Positions 1 through 7,737 of a stretch of DNA of 13,619 nt are shown here, one piece after another. Position 1 is the first letter of the stretch, and every line of letters begins with the position of its first letter. Position numbers and translations under genes: made by a program. Source of the stretch: Oscillospiraceae bacterium (GTDB lineage Bacteria > Bacillota > Clostridia > Oscillospirales > UBA644). The notes beneath the pieces were generated by a model, which worked only from the letters and a program-made list of their open reading frames with translations, was not told the origin of the DNA and did no database searches. The stretch spans positions 1 to 13,619 of the forward strand of contig SVMP01000044.1 in assembly GCA_015067385.1 (NCBI GenBank), in the 5' to 3' direction.

Positions 1-57
1 GCGATCGCCATCAACCGCACCTATAACCGCGACACCAGCGAGGTTTTGAGAGGATAA
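1..57 (+). CDS. 3' end of an unidentified plus-strand gene
   Basis: An open frame runs in from the left edge and stops at TAA (55-57). The visible 18 residues are AIAINRTYNRDTSEVLRG. This is too little to name a family. Its codons are mostly C-ending (ATC, AAC, CGC, ACC, GAC), unlike the AT-richer fab genes and closer to the pflB tail at the other end, which may indicate a highly expressed gene. It is convergent with the thioesterase gene, and the hairpin at 71-113 lies between them. That a real gene ends here is inferred from the open frame, the codon pattern and the terminator placed just after the stop. Confidence 0.55.
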   Translation, partial: AIAINRTYNRDTSEVLRG

Positions 58-70
58 TCGTAAAATAGAA

Positions 71-113
71 AACGCTCCGAATATGGATGAACAAAGATCG
101 TATTCGGAGCGTT
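71..113. terminator. Bidirectional rho-independent terminator between convergent genes
   Basis: Perfect 13-bp inverted repeat: AACGCTCCGAATA at 71-83 pairs with TATTCGGAGCGTT at 101-113, with a 17-nt loop. On the plus strand it is followed by an AT-rich ATTTATT tail. On the minus strand it is followed by TTCTATTTTA. It sits between the end of the left-edge gene (57) and the stop of the thioesterase gene (134), so it can end transcripts from both sides. Confidence 0.85.
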
Positions 114-133
114 ATTTATTGGAGGATTATTAT

Positions 134-553
134 TTAATTGTTGGAGTCTACTTGTTTTTTTAGTATTTCGTCCAATTCCAGAAAGTATTTTTTGACAGGG
201 ATCGGACGTTTTTCTGCATTTATAAAGCAGTGTGAGGATGTTGCTGTTGCGGCAAGTTCTCCGCTTTGTACGTTTGTCATTGAGTAGCAGAGCGTAAGTT
301 TTACTCCTGTGTATTTTGAAACCTTAACTTCTATCTCGATTTCATCACCGTATGTTGTAGTCCGTTTGTAATCACAGTTTACAGATACAACAGGGGAGGT
401 AATGCCTTCTGCTTCAAGACGTGTCATTGGGTACCCGATCTTTGTTAAAAGATCCATTCTTGCTTCTTCCATGAAACGAATGTAGTTCGAATGGTGGGTT
501 ATGCCCATTTTATCTGTTTCGTAATAATTGATTTTGTGTATATATTTGCTCAT
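134..553 (-). CDS. Acyl-CoA thioesterase, YbgC/FadM-type hotdog fold
   Basis: A 139-residue single-domain hotdog thioesterase, the usual length for the 4-hydroxybenzoyl-CoA thioesterase/YbgC/FadM group. The family signature is at the N-terminus: Y-E-T-D14-x-M-G17-x-x-H-H21-S-N-Y24, then E-E-A-R (29-32). Asp14 is in the position of the catalytic Asp of 4HBT enzymes. No signal peptide or membrane segment is visible, so the enzyme should be cytoplasmic. It should hydrolyse acyl-CoA, or possibly acyl-ACP, to free acid. The chain length cannot be read from sequence. The ATG (553) overlaps the TGA of the PAS regulator as ATGA, which implies translational coupling. The ribosome binding site is weak (AGAGAT). 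It is the last gene before the terminator at 71-113. Its place beside fatty acid synthesis and an acyl-CoA synthetase suggests a role in acyl release or turnover, which is inference. Confidence 0.85.
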   Translation of the reverse strand: MSKYIHKINYYETDKMGITHHSNYIRFMEEARMDLLTKIGYPMTRLEAEGITSPVVSVNCDYKRTTTYGDEIEIEVKVSKYTGVKLTLCYSMTNVQSGELAATATSSHCFINAEKRPIPVKKYFLELDEILKKQVDSNN

Positions 554-2556
554 ATTAGATCTCTGTTTGAAAGTTCACCGAGAGTTGTCTCAGCCCAACT
601 GTAATTTGTCAGATAACTGCCTTTGAAGAGTTGTGAATATTCTTCTTTCCCAGAAAGGTAATTGTAAAGATCGCACTGGACTTTTTCGGGTATAACTCTG
701 CGTTTGCCGTCAACCGTTTCAATAATATCCGATATACCGTATTCTTCCAATGTGTTTTTCAGACGCAATGCAACTTTTCTGTATCTGGAAAGTGTAACCG
801 TTGATGTCGGCTCGTCTTCCCATAAAAAACCGATCGCTTCTTCGGATGATACATATCCGCCTTTTCTGTCAACAAGCAGCGCAAAAAGCTCTTTTGCTTT
901 TTTGTTTCTGAAAGCTATCGGAATGTCTCCTACAAAAACATCGAAATAACCGAATGTCCTTATTGAAACGGTTCTGTTTTCGGGCAGGTTTTCTTTTTGT
1001 TTTTGGTCTGTTGATTCTGCATAATAAAGCATAACGTATCTTGAATTCATTACGTTTGCTTCTTTATGAGAGCAGATCGCTTTTATTTTACGTTCTTTTT
1101 CTGATTTACAGTCAAAATAAGTAAATTCAGCTTCTCCGTTTCGCAAAAGTTCCGCAAAATCTTCGTATGCCGTATCGCTGTAAGCAACGAAATTTTCAAG
1201 CGGCGTTGCTTTTTCCATCAAAGAGATCCACTCATCTTTTGTATAACCGAAAAATTCGCATACGTTATCATTTGCAAATAGGGGTTTTACAAGTCCGTCA
1301 GCCGTTACTTCAAATGCTGCAAGTCCATCGGTAAAACGCATGACAAGCTCTTTCATATTTTCTCTGAGAATGCTGTTTTCTGTCATCAAAACATTTGCGT
1401 CCACCGTGTTCGGCATCGTTCGACAACAGTAAAAACTTACCGAGTCATCAACTTTTATAAATACGCCTTTATATTTTCTGTTTTCTCCGCTTGACGATTG
1501 CGCTGTATACTCTATCATGGGAGGTTGGTTGTTTTGTGTCGTAAGTTTTTTCTGGCAGAAATCTCGGAAAAATGCTAAAACACGTTCTCTGTCTTCCGGA
1601 ACGACCGTTTCCCTTATCCATTTATCGTAAGCGTCTTCTATCTGAATTGCAATATCTTCAAAATGCTTGAATTTTGGGGAACCGTTGCTGTGAAGACATT
1701 TAACCGTATTGGAATCAATGTTAAATTCGAATATTTTATCGTAAACATCTGTCAGCGCTTTAAGGTACCTTTGAGTTTCAGTATTTTTTCTTTTCTGATG
1801 GCGATCTGTAACGTCCATGCATACTGTCTGAAATTCCGCTTTTCCGTGTTCGTTTATCGTTTTTGTTACCCATCCGAAGATATGCGCCCTTGTTCCGTCG
1901 CATCGTAAAAGTGTTATTTCTCCTGCAATGGGAACATCAGATGAATACACTCTGTTAAGATATTTTGAAAATCTTCTTCGTTCTTCCATCGGTATCATCA
2001 GGAAAATGTTGCTTTTGTAAAGCTCAAGATAATCCATTTCGCCGTCTTTTACTTCAGGAAAGCGAAGAATGTCGATCATTTTTTTATTGATATATGTAAC
2101 TCTCGGTTGCTTTTCGCATGTGTATTTCATGAATCCGCATGGGATCGTTTCATTGAGAAAATGCAGATCATTGTTTTCATTTTTTATATCTGTTATGTCT
2201 GTTAATACGGATGAGCCTATCATTGTTCCGCTTTCGGATATTTCCGTGGTGAAGCAATCTTTTACAAATATTACGGAACCGTCTTTTTTTATCAGACGGT
2301 ATTCAGTTGAAAGTGTTTGTTCTTTAACAGAAATACGCTGTAAAAAATCCGTATATTTTTCTTGATCGGCAGGGTGTACGCAAAGAGCATAAAGATCGTG
2401 TTTTTCACTTTGAAGCTCCGATATGTCTTTACCTAACATATTGCAGAGATTTTTACTGACAAAGCTTAAACGAAACGGCTTTTCAAGAATATACTGATGA
2501 AAACCGCTGATCTTTGTGTCGAGTATGTTTTCCGTATTGTTTAACGTGTTATTCAT
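550..2556 (-). CDS. Multi-PAS sensor with C-terminal SARP/PhoB-like winged-helix DNA-binding domain
   Basis: About 668 residues, cytoplasmic, with no membrane segments. The N-terminal three-quarters looks like a series of PAS modules: one near 15-130 (ending V-L-T-D-I-T-D), one near 140-260 (ending V-C-M-D-V-T-D), a weaker PAS-like block near 285-400, and one near 420-520. The C-terminal domain (about 530-630) begins IRTFGYFDVFV and contains KAKELFALLVDRKGGYVSSEE and then TLSRYRKVALRLKNTLEE, written here as separate short motifs. This is the OmpR/PhoB-type winged helix as used in SARP regulators, without the usual BTAD domain. There is no kinase or receiver domain, so it is a one-component regulator with an unknown ligand. 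The longest frame starts at 2601, but that ATG lies at or before the predicted transcription start and has no ribosome binding site. ATG 2556 has GGAG (2565-2568) at 8 nt and is preferred. It is coupled by ATGA to the thioesterase gene. Confidence 0.85.
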   Translation of the reverse strand: MNNTLNNTENILDTKISGFHQYILEKPFRLSFVSKNLCNMLGKDISELQSEKHDLYALCVHPADQEKYTDFLQRISVKEQTLSTEYRLIKKDGSVIFVKDCFTTEISESGTMIGSSVLTDITDIKNENNDLHFLNETIPCGFMKYTCEKQPRVTYINKKMIDILRFPEVKDGEMDYLELYKSNIFLMIPMEERRRFSKYLNRVYSSDVPIAGEITLLRCDGTRAHIFGWVTKTINEHGKAEFQTVCMDVTDRHQKRKNTETQRYLKALTDVYDKIFEFNIDSNTVKCLHSNGSPKFKHFEDIAIQIEDAYDKWIRETVVPEDRERVLAFFRDFCQKKLTTQNNQPPMIEYTAQSSSGENRKYKGVFIKVDDSVSFYCCRTMPNTVDANVLMTENSILRENMKELVMRFTDGLAAFEVTADGLVKPLFANDNVCEFFGYTKDEWISLMEKATPLENFVAYSDTAYEDFAELLRNGEAEFTYFDCKSEKERKIKAICSHKEANVMNSRYVMLYYAESTDQKQKENLPENRTVSIRTFGYFDVFVGDIPIAFRNKKAKELFALLVDRKGGYVSSEEAIGFLWEDEPTSTVTLSRYRKVALRLKNTLEEYGISDIIETVDGKRRVIPEKVQCDLYNYLSGKEEYSQLFKGSYLTNYSWAETTLGELSNRDLI

Positions 2557-2604
2557 TTTTTGATCTCCATTTACGGAATATGTTGAAATTGATTTTACCA
2601 TAAA

Positions 2605-2633
2605 TTTATAACAGAATTTTGACTATTTGACAA
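2605..2633 (-). promoter_or_regulatory. Sigma-A-type promoter for the PAS regulator and thioesterase
   Basis: On the minus strand, TTGTCA (2633-2628) is followed by exactly 17 nt and TATAAA (2610-2605). Each hexamer has one mismatch to consensus. Transcription would start near 2598, giving a leader of about 42 nt to the ATG at 2556. The palindrome ATTTG-T-CAAAT overlaps the -35, and a looser inverted repeat (ACAGgATTT and AAATtCTGT) spans the -35 and spacer. Either could be an operator. No terminator is seen after the acyl-CoA synthetase gene, so read-through from the fab operon may add to expression. Confidence 0.7.
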
Positions 2634-2648
2634 ATCCTGTATAGTATA

Positions 2649-4286
2649 TTACTTGCTTTGTTCCCTGAGAACAGTCTTCTGAATTTTTCCGCTGATGGTC
2701 TTGGGCATTTCAGCTACAAACTCGATAAGCCTTATCCATTTGTATTCCGCAAGTCTGTGGTTGCAGAATTCTTTGATTTCAAGCTCTAATTCTTTTGTAG
2801 GTGTAAATCCTTTGCCGAGTCTTATAACGGCTTTTATTGCCTGACCGCGCAATGTGTCGGGAACGCCTATAACACTGCATTCCGCAACCGCAGGATGCTC
2901 AGCCAGAACATTTTCCACTTCGTACGGTCCGACTCGGAACCCACCTGTTTTGATTATATCGTCAAATCTGCCATGGAACCAGAATCTTCCGTTTTCATCT
3001 TTATATGCCGCATCTCCGGTATGATATACCCCGTTTCTCCATACATAATTATATTGACTTTCATTATCGAGATATGATATGAAAATGCCTGCTTGCTTAC
3101 CTTTTTCTTTCGGTATTATAACGACCTCGCCGATCTCTCCGACTTCGACGGATTCACCGTTCTTGCCTCTGAGTTCGATATTGTAAAATGGAGATGGCGT
3201 ACCCATGGATCCTGCAACTGCGCTGTTTTCGTTGAAATTAGCCATTAACAGCGCTGTTTCGGTCTGTCCGTAACCTTCGCAAAGAGTAAGCCCCGTTCTT
3301 TCGGTGAATTTACGGAAAACATCGGGGGATAGCAATTCACCGGCAGTAGATGCATGTTTCAGAGATGGCATATTCGGGATCCCTTTTCGTGCAAGGTATC
3401 TGTAAACTGTCGGGGGTGCACAGAATGATGTGACGCCGTATTTGTTTATTACATTTGTCAGTTGCTTCGGGTCGAAATTGTCAAAGTCATATACCATTAC
3501 GGCGCTTCCGATCAGCCATTGTCCGTAGATCTTACCCCATGAGGCTTTTGCCCATCCTGTTTCGGCAACCGTAAAGTGAAGCCCGTTGTCTTCTGCATGC
3601 TGCCAGTATTTTGCGGTTACGATATGTGCGAGAGGGTAGGTAAAGTCATGAATTACGCCCTTGGGATATCCTGTTGTTCCGGATGTAAAGTACAGGATCA
3701 TAGGATCGTTTGAGGATGTTTTAACACGCAATAAATCTTCGCTTGCAGCCTCAGTCTTTTCCGTAAGGTTTTCAAAACCGTCAATGTTCGCCTGTACACA
3801 CCAAAGCTTTGGTCTTATTGTTGTTTGATTTAATGCGGACATTATTTTTTGAGGAACTTCGTTCTGAGATGTGCAGATCACCGCTTTGATTTTTGAAGCG
3901 TTTATTCTGTAAACAAGATCGTTTACTGTAAGCATGTGCGTTGCAGGTATCATTACCGCGCCGATCTTATGAAGGGCTATTGCCGCAAACCAGTATTCAT
4001 AATGCCTTTTGAGAATAAGCATAACTCGGTCGCCCTTGCATATGCCTGAATCTGTGAAAACATTCGCCATTTTATTGCTGTATTTTTTTACGTCCGAAAA
4101 AGTGAAGATATGTTCCTCATTTTCGGTGTTACACCAAACCAATGCTCGTTTATTCGGCGACGTTTTCGCAATTTCATCAACAACATCGTACCCGAAATTG
4201 AAGTTTTCGGGTATGTTTAGAGTGAAATCTTTTATATTTCCGTTTTCGTCTGTTGTTTCATGACAAAACTGTCGGTATACGCTCAT
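2649..4286 (-). CDS. AMP-forming acyl-CoA synthetase (medium-chain/acetyl-CoA synthetase-like)
   Basis: A full-length (545 aa) member of the ANL adenylate-forming superfamily. It should activate a carboxylic acid with ATP to acyl-AMP and then acyl-CoA. Core motifs are in order: P-loop YFTSGTTGYPKG (199-210), EGYGQTE (337-343), YHTGD (421-425), the hinge GRFDDIIKTGGFRVGPYEVE (439-458), and the C-terminal catalytic lysine in MPKTISGKIQK (K534). Overall it resembles the medium-chain ACSM and acetyl-CoA synthetase-like branch more than FadD, but the substrate cannot be settled by eye. It has no membrane segment. The ATG overlaps the accA stop as ATGA and has AAGGAG 6 nt upstream, so it is translated with the fab operon. 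It could activate exogenous or recycled fatty acids or provide a branched or short starter. Both are inferences from context. Confidence 0.88.
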   Translation of the reverse strand: MSVYRQFCHETTDENGNIKDFTLNIPENFNFGYDVVDEIAKTSPNKRALVWCNTENEEHIFTFSDVKKYSNKMANVFTDSGICKGDRVMLILKRHYEYWFAAIALHKIGAVMIPATHMLTVNDLVYRINASKIKAVICTSQNEVPQKIMSALNQTTIRPKLWCVQANIDGFENLTEKTEAASEDLLRVKTSSNDPMILYFTSGTTGYPKGVIHDFTYPLAHIVTAKYWQHAEDNGLHFTVAETGWAKASWGKIYGQWLIGSAVMVYDFDNFDPKQLTNVINKYGVTSFCAPPTVYRYLARKGIPNMPSLKHASTAGELLSPDVFRKFTERTGLTLCEGYGQTETALLMANFNENSAVAGSMGTPSPFYNIELRGKNGESVEVGEIGEVVIIPKEKGKQAGIFISYLDNESQYNYVWRNGVYHTGDAAYKDENGRFWFHGRFDDIIKTGGFRVGPYEVENVLAEHPAVAECSVIGVPDTLRGQAIKAVIRLGKGFTPTKELELEIKEFCNHRLAEYKWIRLIEFVAEMPKTISGKIQKTVLREQSK

Positions 4287-5080
4287 ATATTCTCCTTAGT
4301 TACAGAATTTACGCCTATGCTTCTGAATCTGTCGTATCTGTGTGATATTAAATCAAGATCATTTGCCAATGTCTGTATTTCATCAGACAAAAGCATTCTT
4401 ATTCTGTCAAAAAATTCTTTTTTGCCTATATCTTTTTCGGATAATATTTTTTCTATAACACCGAGACTTTTGGCGTCTTCTGCTGTCAGTTTCAGGCTTG
4501 TTGCCGCTGCTTCTGCTTTTGATGAATCTTTCCAGAGAATACTTGCACATCCTTCCGGAGATATTACCGAATAAACAGAATTCTGAAGCATCCACACTCT
4601 GTCCGCTACAGCAAGAGCAAGCGCTCCTCCGCTTCCGCCCTCACCGATAAGTATTGATATTATCGGAACGCATAAAGTTGACATTTCCATCAGATTTTCT
4701 GCAATTGCCTGACCTTGACCCCTTTCTTCTGCGCCTATGCCGCAAAATGCCCCGGATGTGTCTATGAAGCAGATAATAGGACGTCCGAATTTTTCGGCTT
4801 GTTTCATCAATCGAAGCGCTTTTCTGTATCCTTCGGGATGCGGCGCTCCGAAATTTCTGTATGTTCTTTCTTTTGCCGTATGTCCTTTTTCTATCGCTAT
4901 AACTGTCACAGGTTCTCCGTTAAGCCTTGCAATTCCGCCGACAATTGCTTTGTCGTCTGCAAAATTCCTGTCACCGTGAAATTCTATAAAGTTTTTGAAA
5001 ATGTTTTTTATGTAATCCATTCCGGTCGGACGTGTGCTTTCTCTTGCAATCTTTACCCGTTCATAAGCCGTTTCATTCAT
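4283..5080 (-). CDS. accA: Acetyl-CoA carboxylase carboxyltransferase subunit alpha
   Basis: 265 residues, crotonase-fold carboxyltransferase alpha subunit. It pairs with AccD to move CO2 from carboxybiotin on AccB to acetyl-CoA, making malonyl-CoA. Family blocks are clear: HGDR (35-38), FGAPHPEGYRKALRLM (77-92), DTSGAFCGIGAEERGQGQ (107-124) and GEGGSGGALALAVAD (146-160), followed by SVISPEGCASILW. It is shorter than the E. coli protein (319 aa), mainly at the N-terminus. Its start at 5080 lacks a ribosome binding site at normal distance. Instead the AAAGGA-plus-hairpin element at 5092-5120 precedes it. It overlaps the downstream acyl-CoA synthetase gene by 4 nt. Confidence 0.95.
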   Translation of the reverse strand: MNETAYERVKIARESTRPTGMDYIKNIFKNFIEFHGDRNFADDKAIVGGIARLNGEPVTVIAIEKGHTAKERTYRNFGAPHPEGYRKALRLMKQAEKFGRPIICFIDTSGAFCGIGAEERGQGQAIAENLMEMSTLCVPIISILIGEGGSGGALALAVADRVWMLQNSVYSVISPEGCASILWKDSSKAEAAATSLKLTAEDAKSLGVIEKILSEKDIGKKEFFDRIRMLLSDEIQTLANDLDLISHRYDRFRSIGVNSVTKENI

Positions 5081-5091
5081 TGTTTTACAGC

Positions 5092-5120
5092 GGCTTCCTT
5101 AACGAAAGCCTTCCTTTCTT
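5092..5120 (-). promoter_or_regulatory. Shine-Dalgarno-hairpin element before accA (copy 4 of 4)
   Basis: Reading on the minus strand: AAGAAAGGA (5120-5112), one A, then a 7-bp hairpin GGCTTTC (5110-5104), loop GTTAA, GGAAGCC (5098-5092), then 11 nt to the ATG. One pair is U-G. The arms differ from the other three copies, but pairing is kept. The element starts inside the accD stop codon and fills most of the 38-nt gap. Confidence 0.6.
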
Positions 5121-5979
5121 ATGCTTTTATTTTTCCGCCATGCAGTTTTAAAAGCTCTGTAAGTGTCTTTTTTTGATTTGATCTCGGTACTATGCTGTCG
5201 ATAAATCCGTGTTCCAACACAAACTCCGATTTTTGAAATCCGTCGGGAAGAGATCTTTTGGTCGTCTGTTCAATTACCCTTGCGCCCGCAAAACCTATGG
5301 TCGCTTCCGGTTCGGCAAGAATTATATCTGCCTGCATAGCAAAACTTGCAGTAACTCCGCCGGTAGTTGGGTCTGTAAGGACTGCAATATATAAAAGACC
5401 TGAATCACTGTGGCGTTTTACTGCGGAACTTGTTTTTGCCATTTGCATTAAAGATAAAAGACCTTCCTGCATACGTGCCCCGCCTGATACGGTAAAGCCG
5501 ATTACGGGCAGTCTGTACTTTGTTGCATATTCAAAAAGCATCGTTATCTTTTCTCCAACCGCACTTCCCATGCTTCCCATCATAAAATACGATTCCATAA
5601 CGAAAAGACAACATTTTTCTTCTCCTATTGTTGCTGTTCCGCATATTACGGCTTCTTTTTCTCCGCTTGCGATACGTACGGTTTCTATCTTTTCCTTGTA
5701 TCCCGGAAAGTTCAACGGATTGCCTGATGTTACGCTTGAAAACATTTCATGAAAACTGTCTTTATCCGCTATCATTTGTATCCTTTGTCTTGCTTTCATT
5801 CGGAAATGATAACCGCAACTGCAGACAAGTCCGTTCGCCCAAAGCTTACTCAGCGGTATATCCTTATGGCAATTGGGACAGTTTTTTTCAGGCTCACCTG
5901 CATCGCTCTGAACAGGGGCAGATGTTCGTCCGCCTTCTTCAAGCTGATTCTTAGGTTTTAAAAAGTTCAGTAATGCCAT
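5119..5979 (-). CDS. accD: Acetyl-CoA carboxylase carboxyltransferase subunit beta
   Basis: 286 residues from ATG 5979. It forms the carboxyltransferase with AccA. An N-terminal zinc ribbon (C34-x2-C37-x15-C53-x-C55) precedes a crotonase-like core with GSMGSAVGEKI (135-145), SGGARMQEG (165-173) and LTDPTTGGVTASFA (201-214). The longest frame begins at 6045, but that would overlap accC by 62 nt. ATG 5979 has AGGTGA (5989-5984) 4 nt upstream, lies 4 nt past the accC stop, and starts with MALLNFLKPK, a typical AccD beginning. The second zinc pair is C-x-C instead of the usual C-x2-C. The DNA reads clearly as TGC AGT TGC there. Confidence 0.94.
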   Translation of the reverse strand: MALLNFLKPKNQLEEGGRTSAPVQSDAGEPEKNCPNCHKDIPLSKLWANGLVCSCGYHFRMKARQRIQMIADKDSFHEMFSSVTSGNPLNFPGYKEKIETVRIASGEKEAVICGTATIGEEKCCLFVMESYFMMGSMGSAVGEKITMLFEYATKYRLPVIGFTVSGGARMQEGLLSLMQMAKTSSAVKRHSDSGLLYIAVLTDPTTGGVTASFAMQADIILAEPEATIGFAGARVIEQTTKRSLPDGFQKSEFVLEHGFIDSIVPRSNQKKTLTELLKLHGGKIKA

Positions 5980-5983
5980 AAAG

Positions 5984-7291
5984 TCACCTGTTTCCCATAA
6001 ATGTAAGATCGTATTTACCGGAAGTAAATCTGTCGTCTTCAACAAGAGCCAATTGCTCTTCGATATTTGTGCCGATACCGTCTATAACAAGCTCGCAAAG
6101 AGCCGCTTTCATTTTTCTGAGTGTTTCTTCTCTTGTCTTTGCGTAAACAATCAGCTTTCCGAGCAGAGAATCGTAATACGGGGAAACGACGGTTCCTTCT
6201 ATAAGACAAGTGTCGAATCTTACGGACGGACCTCCCGGTACGTGGATCATCTTAAGTGTTCCGCAGCTTAATGCGTTTATTCTGCATTCTATCGCAGAAC
6301 CCATGATCTTTATGTCCTTTTGTTCAAAGTTCAGAGGTATCCCTGCCGCTATTCTTATCTGCCATTTAACAATATCTATACCTGTAAGTATTTCCGTAAC
6401 ACAGTGCTCGACCTGTAAACGTACATTCATTTCCATAAACCAGAAATTCCCGTCGTTGTCAAGTAAAAATTCAAGTGTGCCTGCCCCTACGTATCCAATC
6501 TTTTTTACCGCATCTACAGCAAGTTCCATTATTCTTTTTCTTTGACTGTCGTTTACGGCAGGGGAGGGCGTTTCCTCGATAAGCTTCTGATTTCTTCGCT
6601 GCAATGAACAGTCTCTGTCTCCGAGACAAACAGCGTTGCCGTGTTCGTCTGCCAATATCTGCAGTTCAACGTGTCTTGCGGGAAATATGTATTTTTCAAT
6701 ATATACACTGCCGTCGCCGAACGCGCTTATTGCTTCGCTTGTTGCCTGATGAAATGCTTCTTCGATCTCGCTTTCGCTTTTGATCAGACGTATTCCTCTT
6801 CCTCCGCCTCCGGCACATGCTTTCAGCATTATAGGATATCCGATAGCTTCTGCTTCTTTTTTTGCTTCTTCAACAGATGTTACTGCTTTTGTCCCCGGTA
6901 TAACGGAAAGCGAAGTTTCGCTTATAAGTTCTTTTAAAATTGCCTTATCGCTCAGTTTTTCCATATTTTCAGGGTCGGGGCCGATAAAAACGATACCGTT
7001 CTTTCTGCAAAGACGTGCAAAGTGAGCGTTCTCTGAAAGAAAACCGTATCCCGGATGTATTGCCTGAGCGCCCGCAAGGATCGCTGCACTTATTATTCTG
7101 TTTTCGTTAAGATAGCTTTCGGAAGCTTCAGGACCGCCTATGCAATAACTTTGATCTGCAAGTGCAACATGCAGGGCGTTTTTGTCTGCTTCCGAATATA
7201 CGGCAACCGTAGCAACGCCCATTTCTTTACATGCCCTTATGATTCTGACGGCTATTTCCCCTCGATTGGCGATGAGTATCTTGGAAAACAT
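5984..7291 (-). CDS. accC: Acetyl-CoA carboxylase biotin carboxylase subunit
   Basis: 435 residues, slightly shorter than E. coli AccC (449). It carboxylates the biotin on AccB using ATP and bicarbonate. The N-terminal domain starts FSKILIANRGEIAVRIIRA, followed by HPGYGFLSEN (79-88). The ATP-grasp glycine loop is KACAGGGGRGIRL (157-169). Then come CLGDRDCSLQRRNQKLIEE (222-240) and the metal and bicarbonate site MEMNVRLQVEH (286-296). The Val in EMNVR replaces the more common Thr or Pro. AGGAG lies 8 nt before the ATG, inside the fabZ 3' end, and only 2 nt separate the two genes. Confidence 0.96.
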   Translation of the reverse strand: MFSKILIANRGEIAVRIIRACKEMGVATVAVYSEADKNALHVALADQSYCIGGPEASESYLNENRIISAAILAGAQAIHPGYGFLSENAHFARLCRKNGIVFIGPDPENMEKLSDKAILKELISETSLSVIPGTKAVTSVEEAKKEAEAIGYPIMLKACAGGGGRGIRLIKSESEIEEAFHQATSEAISAFGDGSVYIEKYIFPARHVELQILADEHGNAVCLGDRDCSLQRRNQKLIEETPSPAVNDSQRKRIMELAVDAVKKIGYVGAGTLEFLLDNDGNFWFMEMNVRLQVEHCVTEILTGIDIVKWQIRIAAGIPLNFEQKDIKIMGSAIECRINALSCGTLKMIHVPGGPSVRFDTCLIEGTVVSPYYDSLLGKLIVYAKTREETLRKMKAALCELVIDGIGTNIEEQLALVEDDRFTSGKYDLTFMGNR

Positions 7292-7293
7292 AT

Positions 7294-7737
7294 TTAGTCT
7301 CCTGTTTTAGATGAATTGGTTATCGCAAAAGAAAATTCAGCTGAAACGCAAAGTCTTCCGTCAACCGTTACAGTTCCCTCTGCAAAATAAAAAGGATGTT
7401 TTGATCTTTTTATTGTACATTTTGTCTCAACCGTGTCCCCCGGTCTTACGGGCGAACGGAATTTTACATTGTTAAGTCCTGTATAAACAGGAAGATTTCC
7501 GTCAGTCATTTTATCCTGCATTAAAACACAGGCAGACTGCGCGAGTATTTCGCATAAAATTACTCCCGGAACTATAGGATCGTTCGGGAAATGTCCTTTT
7601 AAAAAGAACTCATCGCCTCGAACCGTATAATGACCGATAGATGTTCCTTCGAAATTTTCAACATCATCAAGCAACAGCATACAGTCTCTGTGCGGCAATA
7701 TCTTCATTATTTCTTCTTTATTCATAATATCATTCAT
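7294..7737 (-). CDS. fabZ: 3-hydroxyacyl-ACP dehydratase FabZ
   Basis: 147-residue hotdog dehydratase that converts 3-hydroxyacyl-ACP to trans-2-enoyl-ACP. It shows the FabZ marks: I-L-P-H-R (13-17), the catalytic His in KGHFPNDPIVPGVI (H49) and the catalytic Glu in LCEILAQSA (E63). No fabM, fabA or second fabZ is present, so the source of any unsaturated fatty acids is not in the window. The ATG overlaps the accB stop (ATGA), implying coupled translation. Met5 is an alternative start, but neither Met has a strong ribosome binding site. The overlap favours Met1. Confidence 0.96.
   Translation of the reverse strand: MNDIMNKEEIMKILPHRDCMLLLDDVENFEGTSIGHYTVRGDEFFLKGHFPNDPIVPGVILCEILAQSACVLMQDKMTDGNLPVYTGLNNVKFRSPVRPGDTVETKCTIKRSKHPFYFAEGTVTVDGRLCVSAEFSFAITNSSKTGD

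Noticed and set aside
121..136. GGAGG on the plus strand after the left terminator, resembling a ribosome binding site
   Set aside because: The following frame has no usable start codon and stops at once; it lies over the end of the thioesterase gene.
704..949. Plus-strand open frames across the window (such as this one and 4715-5176, 9286-9882)
   Set aside because: They lie opposite clearly identified minus-strand genes, lack ribosome binding sites and recognisable domains, and are shadows of the coding strand.
2621..2640. ATTTGTCAAAT as a FabT or FapR operator
   Set aside because: It has a TTTG...CAAA flavour like FabT sites, but is short, present once, before the regulator and not before fab genes; it does not match the FapR site. 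Kept only as an unnamed palindrome.
5980..6045. Longer AccD frame starting at 6045, inside accC
   Set aside because: It would overlap accC by 62 nt and add 22 residues unlike AccD. ATG 5979 has a fitting AGGTGA site and family-like N-terminus.
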